From Variovorax paradoxus (GTDB lineage: Bacteria > Pseudomonadota > Gammaproteobacteria > Burkholderiales > Burkholderiaceae_C), in assembly GCF_018614875.1 (NCBI RefSeq), contig NZ_JAGGNW010000011.1:1-64000 (forward strand): DNA of 64,000 nt, given 5' to 3'. The notes below the pieces were generated by a model that did no database searches, was not told where the DNA came from, and was given only the letters and a program-made list of their open reading frames with translations. A program made the position numbers and the translations under genes. Below are positions 17,267-24,810 of the stretch, piece after piece (positions within the stretch are counted from its first letter, which is position 1; each line of letters opens with the position of its first letter).

Positions 17267-17955
17267 ACCACCGCGCCATTCGCGAGCCCACTGAATCACC
17301 GCCGGCGGCTGCGCATGCCGATGCGCGCGACATGCAGGCCCTGCTGCGCAAGCCTCTGCCCGGCGCGGCGGCTCCGTGGACCGGCAATGCGCTCGGCACG
17401 GTGCTGCAACTGCTTTCCGACGGAAGCTGCATCGTCGAGGCCCAAGGCAGCGGAGAACGCTGGCAGTGCCCGCGCGCCGCAAGCTGCCTGCTCCAACCCG
17501 GCATGGGCGACACCGTGCTGGTGGCCGGCCCGCAGCGGGGCAGCCTCTACCTGATCGCGGTCATCACGCAGGCGGACGCCAGCCGGTCGTGCATCGTCGC
17601 CGAAGGCGATCTCACCATCAGCTCGCGGCGAGGCAGCATCTCGATGCAGGCCCCCTCGCTCAACCTGAAGGCAGAGAAGGCGCAGATCGACATTGCCGAC
17701 ATGGACTACCGCGGCGCCGAAGTGCGCGTGACCACGCTGGTCGCGCGCTTCGTGGGCCGCACGCTGGAGACGGTACTCGACCGCCTGAGCGTGCTCACGC
17801 GCTCCAGCTTCCGCCTGACCGAGGAAGTCGAGCAGGTGCGCGCGGGCCAGATCGACATGCAGGCGACGGAAACGCTGCGCATGCACGCGAAGAACACGCT
17901 CGTCACCAGCAAGGCGCTGGTCAAGATCGATGCCGAACAGATTCACATGGGTTGA
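17263..17955 (+). CDS. DUF3540 protein, VgrG-spike-like
   Basis: 230 residues. A mainly beta N-terminal half (GTVLQLLSDGSCIVEAQGSG, MGDTVLVAGPQRGSLYLIAVI) precedes a repetitive part from about residue 115, with SRRGSISMQAPSLNLKAEKAQ, and QIDMQATETLRMHAKNTLV near the end. These TxxxxAxxxL repeats resemble the end of the VgrG beta-helix. DUF3540 genes are typically next to DUF2169 and DUF4150 genes in T6SS loci. A structural part of the tip or a cargo connector is likely, but has not been shown to my knowledge. GntR-like or enzymatic motifs are absent. Confidence 0.85.
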   Translation: MNHRAIREPTESPPAAAHADARDMQALLRKPLPGAAAPWTGNALGTVLQLLSDGSCIVEAQGSGERWQCPRAASCLLQPGMGDTVLVAGPQRGSLYLIAVITQADASRSCIVAEGDLTISSRRGSISMQAPSLNLKAEKAQIDIADMDYRGAEVRVTTLVARFVGRTLETVLDRLSVLTRSSFRLTEEVEQVRAGQIDMQATETLRMHAKNTLVTSKALVKIDAEQIHMG

Positions 17956-17977
17956 AGGAAAAAGAAGGACCACCGAC

Positions 17978-18364
17978 ATGTTTGCCAATGCACAGATGAT
18001 GGGCGTGGACCTCGCCTTTCCCGACGTCTGCAAGACGCCGCCGGCGATTCCCGTTCCCTATCCCAACTTCGCGCTCGGGCCCACGGCCATTCCCAACGCC
18101 TGGAACATCCTCTACGGCGGCACGCCGGTCCACAACCTCGCGACCACCACGCCCATCACCAACGGCGACAACTCGGGCGTGCTGATGGGCGTGGTGTCGC
18201 AGACGGTGATGGGGCCCTCGCGCCACATCACCGGCGCGTTCACCGTGCTGCTCAAGGGCTCGCCCTGCACGCGCATGACCAGCCTCTCGGTGCAGAACCG
18301 CTGCAACATCGTCGGCATGCGCATCGTGCCGAGCCAGTTCAAGGTGCTGGTGCTCGCGGCTTGA
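17978..18364 (+). CDS. PAAR-like DUF4150 tip protein
   Basis: 128 residues covering one DUF4150 domain. Signatures are LAFPDVCKTPPAIPVPYPN, the central Thr/Asn-rich turn KATTTPITNGDN-like segment at residues 55-65, and SPCTRMTSLSVQNRCNIVG near the end. DUF4150 forms a PAAR-like cone that sharpens the VgrG spike and often carries a toxin C-terminal to it; here no toxin extension is present. The strong ribosome site AAGGAAAAAGAAGGA lies just upstream, and the gene follows DUF3540 by 22 bases. It is the last member of the cassette; a 7-bp-stem hairpin follows the stop. Confidence 0.9.
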   Translation: MFANAQMMGVDLAFPDVCKTPPAIPVPYPNFALGPTAIPNAWNILYGGTPVHNLATTTPITNGDNSGVLMGVVSQTVMGPSRHITGAFTVLLKGSPCTRMTSLSVQNRCNIVGMRIVPSQFKVLVLAA

Positions 18365-18368
18365 TCGC

Positions 18369-18387
18369 TGCGCCGGCCGGCGGCGCA
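18369..18387 (+). terminator. strong hairpin after the DUF4150 gene
   Basis: TGCGCCG (18369-18375) and CGGCGCA (18381-18387) form a perfect 7-bp stem with a 5-base loop, five bases after the DUF4150 stop. There is no T run, so it may slow transcription or protect the 3' end rather than terminate alone. Confidence 0.4.
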
Positions 18388-18512
18388 TGGCAGGTATCGG
18401 TCAGTCTCCGGTAAGGATGCGCGTTGTATTTTTCGGCCGCTCCCTCGGAGCCAGCGGTCGATCACGGCGACGCTCGCGTGGGTGGCATCGAATCAACAAG
18501 GGAGACCACTCG

Positions 18513-19208
18513 ATGTGGGGAGGAATCAAACGCGCTGCGTTCTCATGCGCGACCTTGTCCGTCCTGGCGCTGGGCTTGCTGGCGGGCTGTACGACGCCCT
18601 ATGGGCCCAGAGGCCTGGGCGGCGGGTATGTGGAGACCCGCGTGGCCGACGACACCTACGTCGTGGCATTCCACGGCAACGGAAATACGCCTGGCGACAT
18701 GGTTTGGCGCTATTGGATCTACCGTTGCGCCGAACTGACCCGGCAGCGGGGCTACGAACTGTTCACGCTCGCTCCCGACAAGACCGCAACCCTGCCCACT
18801 GGAAATGGCTCGACCCTCATGACGCTCGAGGCAGCAGAAGGCGACTCGCCGACGTCTCTGGAAATAATGCTCAAGGGAGGAGGCGGTGGCAGCGGAAGCA
18901 CCCGCTCGGTGTACATCCCGAGCTCCGCTGGAGGCGGAGGCACCGTCACCACCTGGCATGCGAGCGCGACGATCCGGATGTTCCACGACGCGAGCGAAGC
19001 CGACGCAACCTACGCGCTGCGCGCCGGTGCCATCGTCGAGATCCTGAAGCCTTACATCGCCAGCCAGGGCCGCAGCAGCGCCCCCTCCAGGCAAGAGCTG
19101 ATCGAGCGCGCCGTTGCCACGCCGCTTCCTGAAGCGGCCGGGCCTGCGTCGGCGGGGCAACGAAAACCGGTCCAGATGAAGGACCTCGACGGCCTGATTC
19201 ATCCATAG
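18513..19208 (+). CDS. lipoprotein of the CC0125/CC1285-like type
   Basis: 231 residues. Signal peptide with lipobox LLAGC (Cys about residue 23) followed by TTPYGPRGLGGGYVETRVADD. The motif YVETRVADDTYVVAFHGNGNTPGDM with RYWIYRCAELTRQRGYELF resembles a small lipoprotein family in which an N-terminal YxExRxxxxxyxVxFxGN strand set precedes CAELTxxxGYxxF. A Gly/Ser-rich loop (about 122-150) interrupts the fold. ATG at 18513 was chosen because the signal peptide begins there and AAGGGAG precedes it. It lies 148 bases from the tip cassette and 33 bases before the protease gene, with which it may be co-transcribed. Confidence 0.75.
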   Translation: MWGGIKRAAFSCATLSVLALGLLAGCTTPYGPRGLGGGYVETRVADDTYVVAFHGNGNTPGDMVWRYWIYRCAELTRQRGYELFTLAPDKTATLPTGNGSTLMTLEAAEGDSPTSLEIMLKGGGGGSGSTRSVYIPSSAGGGGTVTTWHASATIRMFHDASEADATYALRAGAIVEILKPYIASQGRSSAPSRQELIERAVATPLPEAAGPASAGQRKPVQMKDLDGLIHP

Positions 19209-19241
19209 CGCGAAATCAATGCAATGCAGCGACGGAACCCC

Positions 19242-20258
19242 ATGAACTTCTCGCGATATCGGATCGCACTCGGCTCGAGTGTGCTGGCCATGCTGCCGGC
19301 GCTCGCTCAAGCGATGCCGGCCGAGGAACTGTTCCGGCGCATCTCCGCGTCGGTCTGGGTGGTGCGTCCGCTCGACGCCCAGGGCAAGTCCCTGGGGACC
19401 GGAAGCGGCGTGGTGATCGAGCCGGGGCGGCTTGTCACCAACTGCCACGTGCTCGCGAAAGCAGCGGCGATCCTGGTGAAACACGAGAACGTGAGCTTCC
19501 AGGCCGAGCTTGAGTTCCCCGACGTCGAGCGCGACCTGTGCGCGATCAAGGTGGCGAACTTCACCGCCCCGGCGGTTCAGATCGCACCGCTCGACACACT
19601 GAAGGTTGGACAAAAGATCTACACCATCGGCACACCATACGGTCTCGAACAAACCATGAGTGACGGCCTGGTTTCCGCACTGCGCCGAGGCCGCGAAGGC
19701 GCGATCGAGAACATCCAGATCTCGGCGCCCATCTCGCCCGGATCGAGTGGGGGCGGCTTGTTCGACGAACAGGGCCGACTGGTGGGAATCACGACCTCGG
19801 GCATCTCCGCCACCGCCGGAACAGCCCCCGCCCAGAACCTCAATTTTGCCCGGCCAGCCCAGTGGATCTTCGATCTGCCCGAACGTGGCCGTCTCGCCCT
19901 GGCCTCTTACAAGAAACCGGCGAGCACAGCCGCCGCATCGGGAGGCGCATCGGCCGTCGTCGCCGGAAAACAGCATCTCGATGCCCCGATGCTCGTCAGC
20001 AAGACGTGGAGCTATCCGCATCCGCGCGATGCGGCGACCTTCGGCAACGTGGAACTGACGTTCTCGACCGCCCGCGTCCATGCAAGGAACGCCAGGTCGA
20101 GCGCCGACGGCACATGGGAAATTCGCGACGACACCCTGTGCGCGAACCTGGACTCGCCAGGCTGGGGGCGACTCTGCTTCTACCTCGTGAAGGACGGCGA
20201 AGACGTGCAGCTGGTGAACGCCTCCAGCGGCATTCGTTCGAAACTGACTGTCCGCTAA
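19242..20258 (+). CDS. secreted trypsin-like serine protease (S1C type)
   Basis: 338 residues. A signal peptide (cleavage near LAQAMP, about residue 24) predicts a periplasmic location. The chymotrypsin-fold triad is visible: His69 in VTNCHVLAKA, Asp98 in VERDLCAIKV and Ser169 in SPGSSGGGLFD. Residues 240-338 form a second, mainly beta part without PDZ motifs, so it differs from DegP/DegS, which carry PDZ domains. Start at 19242 is better than the in-frame ATG at 19224 because the signal peptide begins there. It may process envelope proteins; the lipoprotein upstream is a possible partner. Confidence 0.87.
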   Translation: MNFSRYRIALGSSVLAMLPALAQAMPAEELFRRISASVWVVRPLDAQGKSLGTGSGVVIEPGRLVTNCHVLAKAAAILVKHENVSFQAELEFPDVERDLCAIKVANFTAPAVQIAPLDTLKVGQKIYTIGTPYGLEQTMSDGLVSALRRGREGAIENIQISAPISPGSSGGGLFDEQGRLVGITTSGISATAGTAPAQNLNFARPAQWIFDLPERGRLALASYKKPASTAAASGGASAVVAGKQHLDAPMLVSKTWSYPHPRDAATFGNVELTFSTARVHARNARSSADGTWEIRDDTLCANLDSPGWGRLCFYLVKDGEDVQLVNASSGIRSKLTVR

Positions 20259-20284
20259 GCCCACGCCCCCCGAGCCAAGGAGGC

Positions 20285-21265
20285 CTATTCCGCCTTGACG
20301 CCCGCCGTGCGTATGACCTTGCCCCACTTGGCCGTCTCCGCCTTGATGAAGGCATCGAATTCCTCGGGCGTGCTGCCGGCCGGGATGGTGCCCATGGCGT
20401 CCAGCTTGGCGCGGGTCTCGTCGCTCCTGATGATGCGCGCCAGCTCCTCCGACATGCGCTTGACGACGTCGCGCGACGTGCCGGCCGGCGCCAGCATGCC
20501 GGCCCAGGTGCTGCCGGTGAAGCCCGCGAAGCCCTGCTCGATGAAGGTCGGCACATCGGGCAAGGCGGCCAGGCGCTTGTCGCCCGCCACGCCGATCAGC
20601 CGCACCTTGCCCGCCTTGGCCTGGTTGATGAGGCCCGTGGGCGCGTCGAAGAACAGCTGGATCTGGCCGCCCATCAGGTCCGTCAGCGCCGGCACCGCGC
20701 CACGGTACGGAATGTGGATCATGTAGGTCTGCGTGAGCGACTTCCACAGCTCGGTGGTGAGGTGCGCGGCCGAACCGTTGCCCGAGGAACCGAAGCTCAC
20801 CTTGCCGGGATTCGCGCGTGCGTAGTCGATGAGTTCGCGCGCGGTCTTGAACGGCGCATTGACGCTCACCGCGGCCAGCAGCGGCGACACGCCCATCAGC
20901 GAAACGCCGGTCAGGTCCTTTTGCGGGTCGTAGGGCAGCTTGGGGTACAGCGTGGTGTTGGCCGCATAGGCCGCGATGACGACGCCGAAGGTGGTGCCGT
21001 CGGGCGCGGCCTTGGCAATGGCATCGACGCCGATCAGGCTGTTGGCGCCGGGCTTGTTGTCGATCAGCACCGGCTGGCCGAGCCGCGCCTGCAGGCCCAC
21101 CTGCACCAGCCGCGCCATCTGGTCGGTGAAACCGCCCGGCGTGTAGGGCACGATGATGCGGATCGGCTTGCCGGGCCAGGCGCTTTGGGCGAACGACGGA
21201 ACGGCAAGGCCGGCTGCGGCGGCTGCAAGCGTGAATCGGCGGCGGGTCAGCGTGGTGTGAGGCAT
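20285..21265 (-). CDS. Bug-type tripartite tricarboxylate transporter substrate-binding protein
   Basis: 326 residues. The N terminus TRRRFTLAAAAAGLAVPSFAQS is a Tat-like signal. The mature part has the family motifs WPGKPIRIIVPYTPGGFTD (residues 30-48), NKPGANSLIGVDAIAKA, SSGNGSAAHL, HIPYRGAVPALTDLMGGQI and PDVPTFIEQGF. Such proteins bind carboxylates in the periplasm. No membrane TctA/TctB genes are near, as is usual for the many orphan Bug proteins of Comamonadaceae. The ligand cannot be read from the sequence. It is convergent with the protease and co-directional with, but 92 bases away from, the histidine kinase. Confidence 0.92.
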   Translation of the reverse strand: MPHTTLTRRRFTLAAAAAGLAVPSFAQSAWPGKPIRIIVPYTPGGFTDQMARLVQVGLQARLGQPVLIDNKPGANSLIGVDAIAKAAPDGTTFGVVIAAYAANTTLYPKLPYDPQKDLTGVSLMGVSPLLAAVSVNAPFKTARELIDYARANPGKVSFGSSGNGSAAHLTTELWKSLTQTYMIHIPYRGAVPALTDLMGGQIQLFFDAPTGLINQAKAGKVRLIGVAGDKRLAALPDVPTFIEQGFAGFTGSTWAGMLAPAGTSRDVVKRMSEELARIIRSDETRAKLDAMGTIPAGSTPEEFDAFIKAETAKWGKVIRTAGVKAE

Positions 21266-21357
21266 GGCGGCGGGAACCTTTTCTTGGTTGCTTCGGTTTG
21301 GACCCGGCCATTTTGGAAGCGCGGCGCGGCAGGCGCGGTCAGGGTTTGCCCCGCCGG

Positions 21358-22767
21358 TCAGCGCGCCAGCGGCAACGACATCTCGAAGCGCGCTCCGCCA
21401 CCCGCTTCGTTCGCCGCCTCGATGCGCCCGCCATGCGCATGCACCACCGCCTGCGACAGCGCCAGCCCGAGTCCCAGGCCCGGCGTCAATTCGTCCGAAC
21501 GCGCCGCGGCGCCGCGGTAGAAGCGTTCGAACAGATGCGGCAGTTCGTCGCCGCGGATGCCGGGCCCGCTGTCCGACACGCCGATGACGGCCTCGTTCGC
21601 TTGCGCATCCGCACGCAGGCTCACGCGCACCGTGGTGCCGGCCGGCGAGAACTTGAGCGCGTTGTCGAGCAGGTTTGCCAGCGCCAGGCTGGCTGCGCCG
21701 CGCGCCACCCGCGCGGCCACGGGCGGCGCGGGCATCAGCGCGATCGCCAGTTTCCGCTCGCGCGCCAAGGGTTCGAGTCGCCGCACGGCCTCTTCCACCA
21801 GCTGGTTCAGCGGCACCGTCTCGGCCGCGCCGCGCTCCTGTCCCGCGTCGAGCCGCGCCAGCACCAGCAGTTCTTCCACCAGCAGCGTGAGCGACTCGAC
21901 CTCCTCGAGCGAGGAATGCAGCGTCTCGACGTAGGCGGCCGGTTCGCGCGGCCTGCGCAAGGCCAGTTCGAGCTCGGTGCGCAAGCGCGACAGCGGCGAG
22001 CGCAGCTCGTGCGACGCATCGGCCGTGAACCGCCGCTGCGCCTCCATGCCCTGCTCGATGCGCCCCAGCATGTCGTTGAGCGTGTCCACCAGCCGTCCGA
22101 CCTCGTCGTGCGTGCCCGGGTGCGGCAGGCGTTCGCCGAGGTTCGCATCGCCGATGCGGTGCGCGTGCTGAACCACGTCGTCGATGGCGCCGAAGGCGCG
22201 CCGCGTGATCAGCGCGCCCGCGGCGCCCAGCGCGAGCAGCAGCGCACCGCCGAGGATCAGGAACAGCACGCTGGCCATCGCCACCGTGCGGTTCACGTCG
22301 TCCAGCGAGCCTGCCACCTGCACCGCGAGCAGCGAACTGCGCCCCGGCACGGGCACCGAAACCATGCGCGTCGGCTCCTCGCCGAAGCCGTCGAGCGTTT
22401 CGAACACGCTCTCGCCCGCCGCAAGCCGCTCGCGCAGCGCGCTCGGAATGGGCAACTGCGCCTCGCCGAGGTTGGCGCTGCGCGCCAGCACGCGGCCCGC
22501 GGCGTCGACGACCTGCACCAGCCGGTCGAGCCGCACGAACGACGGCGCACCAGGGCCGGGCGGGGCCTCGTGCACGATCACGGTGTCGCCCTCGCCGGCC
22601 GACAGCAGCATGCCCATTTCGGTTTCGGCCAGCGCCAGCAGCGCCGCATCGAGCTCGCGGTGCACGCTGCGCGAGAACACGAGGTAGGAGCCGAAGGCGG
22701 CGATCGCCATCACCACCACGATCACGCCCACGTGTGCCAGCGCCAGCCGCTTGTGTAAACTAAGCAT
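21358..22767 (-). CDS. sensor histidine kinase
   Basis: 469 residues. Two membrane helices (about 10-33 and 163-187) enclose a 130-residue periplasmic sensor region. HAMP (about 185-240), the dimerisation helix with phospho-acceptor His253 in FTADASHELRSPLSRLR, and an ATPase domain with NLLDNALKFSP, DSGPGIRGDELPHLFERFYRG and GLGLALS follow. It overlaps the response regulator by eight bases, with the regulator translated first. The sensor region has no His/Met/Cys-rich patch that would mark a metal ligand. The divergent RND pump is the likely target. Confidence 0.95.
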   Translation of the reverse strand: MLSLHKRLALAHVGVIVVVMAIAAFGSYLVFSRSVHRELDAALLALAETEMGMLLSAGEGDTVIVHEAPPGPGAPSFVRLDRLVQVVDAAGRVLARSANLGEAQLPIPSALRERLAAGESVFETLDGFGEEPTRMVSVPVPGRSSLLAVQVAGSLDDVNRTVAMASVLFLILGGALLLALGAAGALITRRAFGAIDDVVQHAHRIGDANLGERLPHPGTHDEVGRLVDTLNDMLGRIEQGMEAQRRFTADASHELRSPLSRLRTELELALRRPREPAAYVETLHSSLEEVESLTLLVEELLVLARLDAGQERGAAETVPLNQLVEEAVRRLEPLARERKLAIALMPAPPVAARVARGAASLALANLLDNALKFSPAGTTVRVSLRADAQANEAVIGVSDSGPGIRGDELPHLFERFYRGAAARSDELTPGLGLGLALSQAVVHAHGGRIEAANEAGGGARFEMSLPLAR

Positions 22768-23467
22768 GCAGGCTGCCGTTGCCAGTGCTTCCGCCGTCGG
22801 CCAGTGCCAGCCTGAAGCCGCGCCCGCGCACGGTCTGGATCAGCGGCGCCGCCGGCGGCGCGTCGACCTTGCGGCGCAGGTTGCTGATGTGGACGTCGAT
22901 CAGGTTGTCGATGGCGATCAGGTCGTCCTTCCACACCTGCTCGGCCAGCCGCGAGCGGCTCACCACCTCGCCCGCATGGCGCAGCAGTATCTGCAGGATC
23001 GCGAACTCCTTGTGGGTCAGGTCGAGCACCAAGCCACCGCGCAACACGCGCTGGCTCTGCGGATGAAGGCTCAGGTCGGCCAGCGCGAGCACCATCGGCC
23101 TCGTGATTTCGGAGCGGCGCAGCAAGGCGCGCACGCGGGCCAGCAGCTCGTCGAAGGCGAAGGGCTTGGTCAGGTAGTCGTCAGCGCCGGTGTTGAGGCC
23201 AGCCACGCGATCGCTCAACGCATCGCGGGCGGTGAGCATCAGCACGGGGGTCTTGCAGCCGCGCTGGCGCAGGTCGCGGCACAACGTGAGGCCGTCCTTG
23301 CCGGGCAGCATCCAGTCGAGCAGGATCAGGTCGTAGGCGACCACGAAGGCTTCTTCGTCCCCCTCCTCCGCCGTGTGGACGACGTCCACGACAAAGCCCT
23401 CCTCCTGCAGGCCCCGGGCCAGCAGCCGGGCGGCCTTGCGGTCGTCTTCGATCAACAGGATTCTCAT
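22760..23467 (-). CDS. OmpR-family response regulator
   Basis: 235 residues. The receiver domain has acidic pocket EDD at 7-9, phospho-acceptor Asp51 in LILLDWMLPGKDG, Thr79 and Lys101 in YLTKPFAF. The C-terminal winged helix (about 130-228) ends with DNLIDVHISNLRRKVD and VRGRGFRL. This type resembles the CopR/CusR/CzcR metal-response branch. It is divergent from the RND adaptor, with 188 bases between the starts holding a long palindrome that is its probable binding site. Confidence 0.95.
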   Translation of the reverse strand: MRILLIEDDRKAARLLARGLQEEGFVVDVVHTAEEGDEEAFVVAYDLILLDWMLPGKDGLTLCRDLRQRGCKTPVLMLTARDALSDRVAGLNTGADDYLTKPFAFDELLARVRALLRRSEITRPMVLALADLSLHPQSQRVLRGGLVLDLTHKEFAILQILLRHAGEVVSRSRLAEQVWKDDLIAIDNLIDVHISNLRRKVDAPPAAPLIQTVRGRGFRLALADGGSTGNGSLHA

Positions 23468-23517
23468 GGGCGTGGATCATGCCGTGCCTTCCTGACTGCA
23501 CGCCGTCATGACGGAAT

Positions 23518-23555
23518 CTGAAGAAATCCTCAGGCTTTCTTGAGGGCTTCTTCAG
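23518..23555. promoter_or_regulatory. 38-bp near-perfect palindrome, probable response-regulator box
   Basis: CTGAAGAAATCCTCA (23518-23532) is mirrored by TGAGGGCTTCTTCAG (23541-23555): 13 of 15 positions pair around an 8-base centre. It lies about midway between the divergent regulator and adaptor starts. Its position suits control of both units. It could also form an RNA hairpin, but no T run follows. Confidence 0.6.
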
Positions 23556-23655
23556 GCTCTCCTTCGTACGCTTGCCCGCTGGAGACGGGAGCGGATCGAG
23601 GGCATGGGAAGGCGTCCCGTGCACGGCGCGCCCGCCCCGTGACGGACGCATCGCG

Positions 23656-24810
23656 ATGAAGAAAAAATCCCTCTACCAGATCACCCCGGCGCGCATCGTC
23701 TTCGGCGTGTTGGCATGCGCGGCGCTGTGCGTCGATTCGTTCGACAACGCGGCCCACGCCGCCACCGCCGTGGCCGCCGCGCCCGCGCCGATGCTCGTGC
23801 GCCAGGGCAACCGGCTGAGCGTGCCCGCCGGCTCGCCGCTGCGCGAGCGGCTGCTGGTCGCAACGGTCGACCAGGATGCCCTGCCGCACGAAGTGAGCCT
23901 GCCCGCCACGGTGGAGGCCAACCCGGCCGGCACCGTCAACATCCTGCCGCCGCTGACCGGCAAGCTGCTCGAACTGAAGGTGCACCTGGGCGACACGGTC
24001 AAGCGCGGCCAGCTGCTCGCCACGATGGCCTCGCCCGATCTCGCGCAGGCCGTGGCCGACGCGCAGAAAGCCCGCGACGCGCTCGACCTCGCGCAGCGCG
24101 CGCTGGTTCGGGCGCGCGGCGTGAACGAAGCCGGTTCCAATGCCGCGAAGGACGTGGAGGCGGCCCAGAGCAGCGTCGCGCAGCAAACGGCCGAGCTGCG
24201 CCGCAGCGAGACGCGCCTGCGCAGCCTGGGCGCCGAGGGCGGCGGCGGGCAGGCGGGCCAGGTGCTGAAGATCGCCGCGCCCATGGCCGGCACGGTCACG
24301 ACCCTGAACGCGGCCGCGGGCGCCAACCTGAACGATGCCAACGCGGCGCTGATGACCGTGTCGAACCTCGATTCGGTATGGGTCACGGTGAACGTGCCGG
24401 AGAACATCGTCGGCACGGTCGCGCCCGGGCAGAACGCGGTGATCGCGCTGGCGGCCTATCCGGGCCGCAGCTTCACCGGCAAGGTCGCCTTCGTGAGCGC
24501 GGTGCTCGACGCGGACACACGCCGCGCCCGTGCGCGCATCGTCTTCGCCAACCCCGACGGCCTCTTCAAGCCCAACATGTACGCGACGGCCGTGCTCGGC
24601 GTGCCGCAGGGCGCGCAGGCGCAGGTGCCGGCCTCGGCGCTGCTGATGAACAACGACAGCGTGAGCGTGTTCGTCGAGGCCGAGCCCTGGACCTTCGTCC
24701 GGCGCACGGTCGAACTCGGCCGCGAAGACGGCGACCGGGTCCGCATCCGCAGCGGCCTGGCCTCGGGCGAGCGCGTGGTGGTGCGCGGCGGTGTGCTGCT
24801 GAATGATTAA
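23656..24810 (+). CDS. RND efflux periplasmic adaptor (membrane fusion protein)
   Basis: 384 residues. Signal peptide to about residue 36 (AAHAATA). The order is beta-barrel start, lipoyl half motif NILPPLTGKLLELKVHLGD, a helical hairpin (about 125-200: DAQKARDALDLAQRALVRAR), the second lipoyl half KIAAPMAGTVTTLNAAAGA, the beta-barrel and the membrane-proximal part. It resembles CzcB/CusB-type adaptors but lacks a Met- or His-rich metal-binding N terminus. ATG at 23656 was chosen for the signal peptide. The gene overlaps the pump by eight bases. Confidence 0.93.
   Translation: MKKKSLYQITPARIVFGVLACAALCVDSFDNAAHAATAVAAAPAPMLVRQGNRLSVPAGSPLRERLLVATVDQDALPHEVSLPATVEANPAGTVNILPPLTGKLLELKVHLGDTVKRGQLLATMASPDLAQAVADAQKARDALDLAQRALVRARGVNEAGSNAAKDVEAAQSSVAQQTAELRRSETRLRSLGAEGGGGQAGQVLKIAAPMAGTVTTLNAAAGANLNDANAALMTVSNLDSVWVTVNVPENIVGTVAPGQNAVIALAAYPGRSFTGKVAFVSAVLDADTRRARARIVFANPDGLFKPNMYATAVLGVPQGAQAQVPASALLMNNDSVSVFVEAEPWTFVRRTVELGREDGDRVRIRSGLASGERVVVRGGVLLND

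Noticed and set aside
19242..20258. Trypsin-like protease as a T6SS effector
   Set aside because: It has a Sec signal peptide, whereas T6SS cargo is loaded from the cytoplasm, and 148 bases plus a hairpin separate it and its lipoprotein from the cassette.
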